Shown here one piece after another: positions 54,960 through 64,000 of a DNA stretch of 64,000 nt (the first letter of the stretch is position 1; each line of letters opens with the position of its first letter). A program made the position numbers and the translations under genes. The DNA is from Rugalucina vietnamica (taxonomy: Eukaryota; Mollusca; Bivalvia; Lucinida; Lucinidae). The stretch is taken from the NCBI GenBank assembly GCA_964017185.1, contig OZ024878.1, positions 13,029,351 through 13,093,350 of the forward strand, read 5' to 3'. The notes under the pieces were generated by a model. The model was not told the DNA's origin. It saw only the letters and a list, made by a program, of their open reading frames with translations, and made no database searches.

Positions 54960-55890
54960 CTGACAGCCTACGGACATTTTTCCCAAATCGAGCTTGCTCA
55001 TTGTGTAATGGTTAGAGTGTCGTAGGTTAGATCCAGAGCCGCATCATAAATAAGACCGTTTAAATGGTATCAGTGGCTACTTTGCTTGGCGCTCAGCATT
55101 ATAAGGCAAGCACTGGATTCTCTTCTTTCAAAATATAGCATTACTTATATCTCGAAAATATATGAATATGACTGAAAAAAAAATAAAGGTCTGATACTGA
55201 TCACTGTCTGTATTCACTGGAGGACCATATGGGAGATTGTCAATTGTGCTAAATTTGTTGTCCTCCTAAAATATAAAATTTATTTATTTATTTATTTATT
55301 ATTATTATTATTTTTATTACAACACTTAAGGTTACCCATACCAACAGCAAAGCAAAAAAAAATATATATATATATGAAAAAAAGACCACTGAAACTTGTC
55401 TATCTTGTACCCCCTTATAGGATAGTCCTTGGACAAAGTCGGTCAAGCAAAACATTGGTCAACCTGGTACAATATCGACATACATGTACATGTAACATAG
55501 CTCTGGGCCTATTGAACTGTTTCCAGAGTGATATTGATCCAAGGGTTCTTCAGCCTTTCCGGTTAAAATTTAAAATGAGCTAGTTTATCCGCATGACCTT
55601 AGCTACAGTATTAAGTGGGACGTAAAAACATTACCAAACAAGCCATTGAAGCAAAACTTAACTGTTTTGCCTAGACATGTTATTTGCAACCTTGGGTCTA
55701 ATGCATATACACAATGTAAATACTGACTCATAGGATGGTTGTGTCAAGTCATTATTTTTTTTTCTCACTTTCTTTTGTGTTTTGGCCGTAATGCATTTCA
55801 CAACTATTATTTAGTCAATGCGAGACAAAGCCATCCCTTTCTGGTTACGTAACCGGTACTTTGTGGAGCTTGAAGTTTTTTTTTTTTTTT
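54960..55890. other. Unassigned, with TTTA/TTA microsatellite
   Basis: (TTTA)n/(TTA)n at 55278-55318 and a TA patch near 55362. No gene supported. Confidence 0.4.
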
Positions 55891-56125
55891 TTTTTTTTTT
55901 TTTCAATTTTGCATCCCTTTCAAGCTTCTTTACTCATATCAAGACAAATCAATCGGTAGGTGTGGCGAAAACCAGAGTACCCGGGGAAAGCCACCTGACA
56001 CACCCGCAAGCAGAACTATGCTTGTCCCACATGTGACTCATGCCCCGTGCGAGGTGCGAGGATCGAATGATCAAGAGCACTGAAGTCAGCGACCTTAACC
56101 ATTCGGCCATGGGGGCCGCCCGGAG
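55878..56125 (-). mobile_element. tRNA-derived SINE, first family, minus strand
   Basis: From a 26 bp poly(T) (minus-strand A tail) through AAGCCACCTGACACACCCGC and GTCCCACATGTGACTCATGC to CTTAACCATTCGGCCATGGG. Reverse complement of the SINE at 21427, with a diverged head. Confidence 0.8.
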
Positions 56126-56639
56126 CTTGAAGTGTCTTGCTCAGGGACACCACATGGCGGAGGCGGGTATCGGACCGAATCATGACCTCTCAGTTGTTAG
56201 TCCGGTTCTCTGTTAGCAAACCAGGCTCCCCACGTTTTGCTAGGAGAGCCGCTTTTTCTTTTGTGTTTCTTGGGTGAATAAATTTAGTAACTGTCATAAA
56301 ATCAAATTTTCATTACAGTCAAGTACTTGGTTTCGCAAAATGTTCTTGTCAATGATAAATCATTGCCATCAGAAGAATAGAATTTTAATTACTGCTAAAC
56401 TATACCCGACAAGATGTAGACAAAGTCATATCCTTTACTTTGCAGGAAAGATTTTTATGACCAAATTTTTCGTTTCTTGAAGCCGTTACCTAATAGAAGC
56501 GACTATTTCAAAAGAAATTGTACATTCTTGCTGATTTTTTAGCCCCGGCAATGTGTCATCCTACGTAAGTTTGAAGTATTGGGTTCTGGTCCAGCCTGTG
56601 TTTGCCATTAAATATAATGTACAGTACAGCTTTCGTGAC

Positions 56640-56870
56640 TTTCCTAAATGTCTCGCTGCACGGTGTGCGTGACGTCTGCGTGGCAGGCGTGACAGCCACG
56701 GTGGGGCCCGTGTTGTCCACTTTCCACCGCGAGCGCGTTGAAATTCCACGCCGTGTACCATCGTGTAAGCCGTGGCACACCGCGATTTTTATTGCCTAAT
56801 TCGCAGTTGTTAATTATGTATCTTGGCATTGCTAATCGAAACCGTGGACCACCGTGTTCGCCGTGGCAGA
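56640..56870. repeat. CpG-rich patch with reiterated CACGGTG/GCCGTGGCA words
   Basis: Words such as CACGGTGTGCGTGACG, CCACGGTGGGGCCCGTG, GCCGTGGCACACCGCG and ACCACCGTGTTCGCCGTGG recur in both orientations, against AT-rich flanks. It resembles the interior of the 59382 element in style. No end structure was found; overlapping frames on both strands are by-products. Confidence 0.55.
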
Positions 56871-57202
56871 TAACGATTGGTAATTGTCTCTACTGAAGTA
56901 TTTCAAAGCTTTCGTCTGAATACTATCTATGATTTGATGAGTTCAAGTAAAATTTTGCAAATTCATTTTGTTTGAAGAAATATTTGAGATTTCAATTTAC
57001 GGTAGGTTTATAAAAGAAGAAACAATCATAATTTATGCTAAAGGATTACGCCATCTATGTACATTTCTTCTCATTTCTTACATGTACGTTTGATTATTTT
57101 CATCATTAAACACAGATTCGTAATTTGCAACTTTTTAAGTGTAGCCTACTGTTAAAATACGAAACTCGTATGCTTATTGCTATATATTTCACTACTGACA
57201 AT

Positions 57203-57655
57203 CACGTGGTATTGTTTACATACAAACAGGTATATGATCGGGTGGCACACACTATAATGAGAATGAATTTGCCGTTAGATTTTCGAGTTTTCTCCAACAG
57301 CGTTTCTTTCTACTGACTGATAGATTGGTGCAGTCAATACAGAAATTGAACATGTTTCGAAAGAAACTAACATAAGAAATCCCGGTTATTTCGTTTTCGC
57401 AAACACTTCAATACTACTGTATGGGAAGTACTATATCTTCATGGGACGGAAGTGTTTGTGAAAACGAAATAAACTGGATTGCATATGTTACTTTCATTCA
57501 ATAAATGTTCAATTTCTGCATTGACTGCACCTATCTATCAGTCAATAGAGTAAACGTAATCGGAGATAACTCAAATTTCTCATCTCAACATTGAACATAA
57601 TTTCATTGTCCGTCACCCGATCATTTATCGATTTGTTGGTATACAATACCACGTG
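57203..57655. mobile_element. 453 bp fold-back element
   Basis: Ends CACGTGGTATTGT and inverted CACGTGGTATTGT, then ATGATCGGGTG.C pairs, and an inner inverted pair TGACTGATAGAT.GGTGCAG with CAAT.CAGAAATTGAACAT and TTATTTCGTTTTC.CAAACA. Pairing extends nearly to the centre (about 57425). No target duplication is obvious. Confidence 0.75.
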
Positions 57656-57659
57656 TTTC

Positions 57660-58635
57660 TCAGCTGTGTATTTATTTTTATCCTGTCGCTGGCTTTTTGC
57701 TTGATTATTAAAATATTATATCTCATAATTTCATATATAAATACATACACAATTTTAAGAATAGTCGACCTAAACGGAAGCACTAAACCTCGATTGTTTG
57801 CGCTCAAAGTTATCGGCAAGTCTATCACAAGAAGTAATAAACTAATAAAGTTTTGCACAGGAAATATGTTTCGTTGCCTAAACGGAGCAAAACTTCTACG
57901 CGTTCTTGGCAAAATGTAAAATTTCTCATATGTTTAGTTGTTCTCTCTTTCTGTATATACAGCACCGTTGCAATTTATTTCCGCGTAGATGCGACATGTC
58001 AGATTTACGTTTGAGTAGAAAAATATATACACAAACATCAGTCGTTGTTTTTACATGTAGATGTACATGTATGTACATATGTATGTTAGTGTACCAATAA
58101 ATAAAAGCATCGTGGTGCAGCCTGTTAAGCTGCTAAGGTAAGTTGTTTAACATAATTATTCTGCGCTTGTAACATTGAAACCGTAAACGGTTCATTTCTT
58201 TCTTTATAATCCTAATTTCAGAATAAAGTGACCCTCTGCTTAATGCGCCGGTGTTTCTAATTCACAGCACGGCGTTATACGTAAGCGTTAGATAAGAACA
58301 TTTTGTGTTTGCTAGTTTAATTTTCCTGATAATTAATGACAGGTTTTATCTGCAGATTTCTGAATTCAATAATTTGAGATGGATTTGCATAATTTAACAT
58401 TAAGGTGACAATCATTTTCACTGCGGGTGGGGGTCACCATAGAACGTCTTTGTAAGAGGCGGTTAAATAAATGAGAGCTAAAACCGTCTCGGCTCCATAA
58501 TTGGTTAAATCCAATCTGTCAATCATTCCACTGCTCTCTTAGTAATGTATTAATTGAAAAAAGAAATCCGAATGTGTCGTCATTTGCTATTTGAATATAA
58601 TTGGAATGACTTCTTAATATATTCTATCGTAATTT
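57660..58635. other. Upstream region of the SR-repeat gene, unresolved
   Basis: Two overlapping frames (57653-57919 + and 57912-57625 -) are AT-biased and unconvincing. The stretch from 58100 to 58635 probably includes promoter and 5' UTR of the gene starting at 58640, but no core promoter element is clear. Confidence 0.3.
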
Positions 58636-58639
58636 AAGT

Positions 58640-58750
58640 ATGCCTCTAAGACAAAGGAATAAGTCAAATGATAATTCGTATCTTGTGCAGTATCTTGTGG
58701 ACGGAATTTTTCAAGTCAGACACTCGGGACTAATACAGGTTGAAGATGAG
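58640..58750 (+). CDS. Exon 1 of a nuclear-looking protein with SR/KRRR repeats
   Basis: 37 codons from ATG: MPLRQRNKSNDNSYLVQYLV, then DGIFQVRHSGLIQVEDE, ending exactly at a strong donor GTAAGT (58751). The SYLVQYLVDGIFQV..L..VEDE segment joins in phase 0 to exon 2, giving a small globular N-terminal module (YLVQ-DGIF-V..-I-VG-YRVQWGK). Such modules occur in front of BEN or other nuclear domains in invertebrate proteins, as far as I recall; the assignment is weak. The start is the first ATG of the open frame and has a purine (A) at -3. Confidence 0.6.
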
Positions 58751-59094
58751 GTAAGTGTATTATATTGTATTTGTTTTACCATATTCGTTGTATTCGATGG
58801 TTCTTGGCTCTTTAAACTTAAGACTTAAGCCCGGCGACCCATTACCGGCGTGAAAACTTTCGAGAGTGTTTAGTTGTACCTTTTATTTATTGTAGAAAGG
58901 ACTTTCGGTGTGACTCCCAAATGGTTTGTTATTTTTCTGAAGGGTGTCCTTCGATAGAGCTAAGCTTACATGAGTATGGTTATCAAATCGGGCACAATTT
59001 CATCCCCTTTCGTATATGAGAATCCACTTCCCTGATTTCAATAAACATTCGTTAATTAATAATTTTATATCAAACACCAGGAATCGCCGCAATT

Positions 59095-59225
59095 TACTTT
59101 TAAGTCCCACCATAGACACCAGGTCGGAGTCTCAACAACACAATACATAACAAAACATTTCTTCCAACAACACACTAGAAGAACAGGATGGCTAGCTCTT
59201 TCCTATCAAGGTAGCCATCCGGCTA
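59095..59225 (-). repeat. Third copy of the dispersed module
   Basis: Reverse complement of 1895-2020: AAGTCCCACCATAGACACCA.., CAACACAATACATAACAAAA, GAACAGGATGGCTAGCTC, and TTTCCTATCAAGGTAGCCAT. Short and isolated from any RT. Confidence 0.65.
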
Positions 59226-59345
59226 GTCTCAACCAAAACCAAAGGTAATAATGTTTTTCTAAGTCAGCCAATGTGAATACGACATTTTTATTATTATTAA
59301 ATATCAACTGAACTCTACAGTGTAAGTTGCTGCATAAAGCATGCG

Positions 59346-60287
59346 TCACGATCACATGTCCGTATCATGTATATCCCCTTAAGCAGCAGTCACACATTAG
59401 CGTATAACCAAAACGCGCGCCGGGCGTATGAAAAATCTCAACACGCTGAAGATTTTGGACGTATAAAAATTAATTTGTTCCTTTAGCAGTCACACATTAG
59501 CGCGTGATTGAGACGTGTGCCGGACGTATAAAAATCTCAAAGCGTTGGAGTAAGTTTGTGTTACGTCCCAAACTCGCTAAGCACGTGCTTCAGGCGCGCA
59601 GCAAACGTTCAATTCGCGTCACACACACGCTTGGGGCACTCTACTAAAGCAATATCTCATAAAATCGCAACGCGCATGTAGCGTACACGGGCGTGCCTAA
59701 AACGTGCGCCAAACGTGTTCCAAACGTATTCAACGCGCACGGAACGTATTCGAAACGTATACGACACACGTCCGGGACACGCCGAGCTTCTAGAAAAATT
59801 TAAAGCATGTTTAAAAATTTATTTTAGTCCAAACGCGCGCGAAACGCGCACCGACTTTTAGCGACGTACAGCGACGCGCACCGGACGTACACCAAACGTA
59901 CCCAACGCACGCGAAACGAGTTTCTAACGTGTCTCTGACGTGCTCCTGGCGTATGTTGAATTTTACATTTTTATCAACACGCCCAGTGCGCGTTTGGATT
60001 ATACGCTAATGTGTGACTGCTATTTTACATCCCAACTTTATATTATAGTAAAACTGGCGTATACAGGGGTAAACTTACTTTTCTGAATTTGTATCCAAAC
60101 CATAGACATGATAGATTGTGGGTGCTTGTTAGAACCGCCTCGGTAAAGTTTTTAACATGTACCATAATCACCGTTTTAAGCAAAACTAAAAACAAATATC
60201 AACATTGTTCTGATATTTTTTTTTTTTTCATTTTTTTACAGCTGAAAAACATCTCTGTATATTGCTTAGGCGTGTTTTGGTAATGTT
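59346..60287 (+). mobile_element. MITE family 1 copy split by a TTA-flanked element
   Basis: Left ATCACATGTCCGTATCATGT with ATATCCCCTTA; right TTACATCCCAACTTTATATT, AGAACCGCCTCGGTAAAG and GGCGTGTTTTGGTAATG. The two parts join into the family consensus when the insert is removed. The right palindrome arm is degraded. Confidence 0.8.
59382..60024. mobile_element. CpG-rich TTA-flanked non-autonomous element, 643 bp
   Basis: Ends AGCAGCAGTCACACATTAGC and inverted AATAGCAGTCACACATTAGC, with about 40 bp of further pairing (GTATAA.CCAAACGCGC). TTA at 59379-59381 and 60025-60027. The interior is packed with AACGCGC/GGACGTA/AAACGTA words on both strands. The left end occurs twice (second TAGCAGTCACACATTAGCGC at about 59484). 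PIF/Harbinger-type target; no transposase. Confidence 0.85.
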
Positions 60288-60458
60288 ACACTTTCTTCAA
60301 CTTGCAAGCTGTCCCAACATGACTTAGAATGTTTAACATTGATACGAACAAATCACCATGCAAGCCGCGATTTTGTTTCAGCATTGTTTCATGTCTTTGT
60401 TTATGATAAAGCACAGATAATGAAAGGTCACAGTCGTGTTAGCATCATATCATGAGAA

Positions 60459-60695
60459 AGGCGTGGCCAGCGGTTAAGAGCGCTGTTTCTTAATCACTCG
60501 ATCATCTCTCACCGCTGTGTCTGGTGCGGGTTCGAGCCCCGCACTGGCCACATGTGAGACAAGCCAAGTTCTGCTTGCGGGTGTGCCAGGTGGTTTTTCT
60601 CGGGTTCTCCCGTTTCGCCCACCTACTGATTGGCCCGTCTCATATGAGCTGAAATAATCTTGAAATGGACGTAAAACTGAATAAAAAATATTATG
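60459..60695 (+). mobile_element. tRNA-derived SINE, first family
   Basis: GGCGTGGCCAGCGGTTAAGA, GCGGGTTCGAGCCCCGC as B box, ACATGTGAGACAAGCC and GGTGTGCCAGGTGG, ending GACGTAAAACTGAATAAAAA. Very close to 21427. Sense to the host gene, inside its intron. Confidence 0.9.
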
Positions 60696-61097
60696 AGAAA
60701 ACGGGCACATTTGGACCACTGTTTCGTGCATTTGCGTGCAAAAGCATTCTTAATCAATGAACTGGCAGTTTTCGTCATGTGCCACCCGACACGATCAACA
60801 CAAAAATTTGCCGTCTTACATTTTTATAACGTTTTAACGGTAAGCGCGTGACCGCCTTTTAAGTTGCCTAAAATTATTAAATCACTTTGCATAAAATAAT
60901 TAAATAATTTGAAAAAAAAGAAGAAAGAAACGCGCTGTCTCAGTAGTTTCATAGGTGAGGCGGGGTCCCCCGGGGCTCGAACTCATACCTGAACATGACA
61001 TGAACATTTCGCTAGGGTCTTCAAACGGGTGAAAAAACACACACACTTTTTGTTGAATTTTATTCTTACGAAACGTTAAAAGAAGATAAAGCGATGT

Positions 61098-61099
<2 letters not shown>

Positions 61100-61157
<58 letters not shown>
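61100..61157. repeat. (CT)n microsatellite
   Basis: About 28 CT dinucleotides in intron 1 of the SR-repeat gene. Confidence 0.95.
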
Positions 61158-61161
<4 letters not shown>

Positions 61162-61660
61162 GTGTTTCTATTAACACGCGTATTTGTCAGAGTAATTATT
61201 TATGCTGCGATTTAGACGGAGGTTATTGTTTTTATTATCAAACCAGCTGTTTAAACTGGATAACTAAAGCTGGTAGAAATTCAGGTTGCGTTTTCAAAGG
61301 CCTGTTATATATTGAGATCGTAAATGTTAAAATTCAAGCGTTTAACATTGCTGAGCAGGATAAATTTTAGTCTCATCTGAGTTGAGCATGAAAGAAAGCT
61401 TAATAATGATTTTTCTCATGATGCATGTCATACTGTTAAGTTTTTAGGTCAATTGTTGTAATTGGAGATCTTACATTTACGTATCTTTGGAATGTTTAGC
61501 CAAATGTATACATGGTTTTTACATCGACAAATTTCACATTGACCAATAATTTTTGTCGTCTTCACGTGACCTGCATGGTTTATTTAGCGATCCGAATGTC
61601 TCTTTGTGACACGTTTTTTGTATGTACATTATTAATTAAAACAAGGTTTAAAATTTACAG

Positions 61661-61978
61661 ATATTGGTTGGCACGTCCTATCGTGTCCAGTGGGGTAAGC
61701 GTGATGAAGTCGCTGTCGCCAAAATATTAGCGTCCGGTACTGACACCGAAATGAGAAGACTGAAAGTGACAAAGGAAAGAGAGACTTCAAAGCGCAAAGG
61801 TTCACCGACTCCTGACAGTCAAACATGCAGTCCGAAACGACGACGTAGTTCTACTCCACAGAGCAGACCAGCAAGTAGTCCGAAAAGACGACGTAACTCT
61901 TCCCCACACAGCAGACCAGCAAGTAGTCCGAAAAGACGACGTAACTCTACTCCGCAGAGCAGACAACAGGCGACTAAG
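61661..61978 (+). CDS. Exon 2 of the SR-repeat gene
   Basis: Acceptor TTTACAG then 106 codons in phase with exon 1, followed by a plausible donor AAG|GTAAAT. ILVGTSYRVQWGKRDEVAVA and KILASGTDTEMRRLK finish the N-terminal module. Then comes a low-complexity basic/serine tail: KERETSKRKGSPTPDSQ and three repeats of SPKRRR.S.P.SRPASS (about 61830-61960). KRRR clusters look like nuclear localisation signals, and SP/SR-rich repeats are typical of proteins phosphorylated by CDK or SR kinases. The repeats are near-identical at DNA level (period 51 bp), so the number of copies may vary. If the intron were retained the frame would add only about 16 residues before a stop; I prefer continuation in exons beyond 62 kb or outside the window. 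Confidence 0.6.
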
Positions 61979-62039
61979 GTAAATGTTGGAATTGGTTGTT
62001 GGAGTAAACGATTGCTAACCATGTTCCAGTAAAATAAAT

Positions 62040-63145
62040 TTAAACGCACGCAATTGGACTGTGCTGTGCATGTAACTGTACATTTAAAATACGTATGGAT
62101 CATAATTGTGTTTCCGTTGTCGCAAATCAGAAATCCGTTTTATTGCCAAAGTACGTCCCCCTGTCAACAGCCTTAAGGTGATGTCGGTGTGGTCATTTAT
62201 CCTAACCATTTCTGTTCCCGTGCAAGCCGATGTGAATAACGAGCATGATGCGTCTTAAATATAATTAAATTTATCAAAGAAACGAAAAAAAAAAAGTTTT
62301 TGTATTGAGGTTTAACGTCCCAGTCAACAATTTTGCAGTCGTGTCGAAATGGCCATGGCTTCCAGCTTATCAAGTTATAAACCAGGGTCCGAAATTTACA
62401 ATTATCCCTTAAAAAGCTAAGAAACACAACTAATGATTCGTTGTTTTCCTGCTTAAATCAATAACTGTTTTTACCAAAATGTACAGGTGTGAAAAATTAA
62501 ATGCCCTTTTATATGATAAAACCGAAGAAAAGTACGATTTCAGTTTGATTTAAATGCATGTTTGGGATGCTGTTTTTTTCACTTGAACGAAGGTCTTCCT
62601 TTACTTTAATCTGGGTCCAGTTCTCTGTGTAGTTGTCTTACATGTTCTCAAGGACAAGCACGGTGCCACAAGTGGAGAAAATAGTAACGTTAATAACCAG
62701 TAAAATATCGGAAAACAACTGTTCGGAGAAAGTCTTTACTTGTGCATAAAAATTTCTATCCAACGTTCAAATATCAACACTATTCTCTAACCCACAATAC
62801 CAGATTATTGCTTAGAACCAAATACCATCCAGCTCATAAAAGATAATTAAGTGGCTATCAAAACACAGCATGTACTTCTTTTCTGGCAATATGATAATTA
62901 CAGTGATCCTACCTTGAACAGCATGAGGTCACTACCATATGGCACACATGAAAAGATAGTGTTACTCTCACCCCTTATTTATGCCAATAAATAATGATAT
63001 CTGTTCACTATTTCCTATGGCTTGTCTTGCATGATCTATTGAATTATAACATTTTTTTTATTTATTTTATTCACTCTTATGGGGCTGGTGGCGATATGAC
63101 AATATAGTCAAATCAAATTTGAAAGCTGATTTTGCTACTTTGTTA
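62040..63145. other. Probable intron 2, with a SINE-tail scrap
   Basis: 62293-62350 (TTTAACGTCCCAGTCAACAA) is an inverted scrap of the SINE/SX tail. The rest is AT-rich without a supported exon. Confidence 0.35.
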
Positions 63146-63147
63146 TT

Positions 63148-63520
63148 TGAGCCGCGATGCGAGAAAACAAGTCTGCATGATCTTAAAACAGGTCCGACAC
63201 AAATCGGTCTATGCAGCAGCAGTCAATAGTAAGAAGCTTGAAAATTCAGAATAAGAAAGATCTGAAACATCGTACTATCTACTGGGCAAAAACAAAGAGG
63301 CTCATCATTTTGCAGTTACAGTACAGCGGATCTGTGTCTCTGTTTTAAAGCTATGCAAAACGACGATTTTTTCATGATGCGGCACCAGTCTTCGGGGCTT
63401 ATCGGACCAGGTCGACACTAACCAGCCTGTACAGTCACAGTAAAAAGCTGAAATATTGAAATGTTGGGTTTAAGTAGAGGAGTAATTTTACTATCTGTGT
63501 AGCGAAAATAAGTGTCATTT
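63148..63520 (-). mobile_element. MITE family 2 copy plus a second half copy
   Basis: TGAGCCGCGATGCGAGAAAA, GGTCCGACACAAATCGGTCT, a hairpin core with AAAACAAAGAGGCTCATCA.. and GGATCTGTGTCTCTGTTTT, and TCATGATGCGGC near 63383. A second half follows (TCGGACCAGGTCGACACTAA, CAGCCTGTACAGTCACAG, TATCTGTGTAGCGAAAATAA) without its other end. Confidence 0.7.
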
Positions 63521-63524
63521 TCTG

Positions 63525-64000
63525 CAACTCTGTATTTACTTTTTCCAAAATTTCAAGAAAAATAAATGATTGAAAAATCATATAAATTGAGGCATGCAAT
63601 TTTCAAATTGATGTGGATCCATACAGTAATGTCTTTGGTTTTGATATATGCATATTTCAAATGGTAAGAATATCGGTGATATTCAAAATGCCGATAGTCA
63701 GCAAAACTTACATTTTTTTGCATTTTGTGTATGTAAACAATCGGTTTGGGCTTCCCCTTGTGCCAGTTTAAATTGACAAATAGACACACCAATGTTTAAT
63801 GGCAAAACGCTCCTGTGCACTTTTTAACCGTCTGATAACAACAGAGTTGCCCTTGCTTGGGTTTCCGGGTTCTGTAGCTGTCTGTTAAAATATTGAAAGC
63901 TTTTTCCGGTAGAATTCTCTGGGAACAATCGGTTTGGAAAATCACCTGTGGCCTTGCCTTCACGCAGAACCACTACAGGTGCAACTTTGTATACATGGTC
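63525..64000. other. No recognisable feature
   Basis: AT-rich to the window edge. No exon-like frame of the SR-repeat gene was recognised, so its next exon presumably lies beyond 64000. Confidence 0.35.

Larger units (their letters stand above)
58751..61660 (+). other. Intron 1 of the SR-repeat gene, 2910 bp
   Basis: Donor GTAAGT, acceptor AAAATTTACAG. It is filled with mobile DNA: a module fragment (59095-59225), a MITE split by a CpG-rich element (59346-60287), a SINE (60459-60690) and a CT microsatellite (61102-61156). Confidence 0.55.

Noticed and set aside
57653-57919. 88-codon plus-strand frame as an exon of the downstream gene
   Set aside because: Begins within the fold-back element, overlaps a 95-codon opposite frame, and has no donor in phase with exon 1.
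61819-62103. 94-codon minus-strand frame with LLAGLLCGVELRR repeats
   Set aside because: Mirror of the SP/KRRR repeats of exon 2 on the other strand; the plus-strand reading has the splice signals.

Overview
The window looks like AT-rich nuclear DNA from a metazoan, most likely a bivalve mollusc. The evidence is indirect: a Helitron-type element with long internal tandem repeats and an ACGG-type microsatellite, as known from oysters and mussels; tRNA-derived SINEs; Penelope-like retroelement pieces; and many palindromic MITEs. There are no operons, ribosome binding sites or genuine tRNA/rRNA genes. Almost the whole window is mobile DNA, much of it nested, with only two convincing host gene fragments.

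Layout. 0.8-7.4 kb: a decayed reverse-transcriptase element (Penelope-like in my judgement), truncated copies of its tail, and palindromic MITEs. 7.7-16.4 kb: four tandem copies of a roughly 2.2 kb unit, each carrying a different later insertion. 16.5-22 kb: an SGNH-domain remnant, a pair of tandem TTTA-flanked MITEs, a 137 bp near-perfect hairpin, a Tc1/mariner transposase remnant and a SINE. 22.7-24.5 kb: a Helitron-like element with three 454 bp repeats, inserted inside a MITE. 25-31 kb: more MITEs, a Tc1/mariner-type element, and a Penelope-like copy inserted in a MITE with a 6 bp target duplication. 31.5-32.0 kb (minus strand): an intact small secreted-protein gene. 32-38 kb: a second mariner-type element and more MITE and retroelement tails. 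38.6-41.1 kb: a 376 bp satellite split by a TTA-flanked element. 41-46 kb: MITEs and a miniature LTR element split by a SINE. 47.5-49.8 kb: a TTAA-flanked element carrying smaller MITEs. 50-60 kb: SINEs, fold-back elements and a CpG-rich TTA-flanked element inside a MITE. 58.6-62.0 kb (plus strand): two exons of a gene that continues past the window.

How the parts relate. Several insertions can be proved inside the window, because an uninterrupted paralogous copy of the target lies nearby. The tandem units and the 376 bp satellite act as built-in empty-site controls. This gives target duplications (TA, TTA, TGAA, ATCTAA, AAAT, AATATGCTGC) and a relative order of events without outside data.

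The two host gene candidates are an uninterrupted 148-residue secreted protein, whose C-terminal half resembles a module I recall from bacterial secreted polymorphic proteins, and a nuclear-looking protein with SR/KRRR repeats. All family names were given by eye, without database searches.
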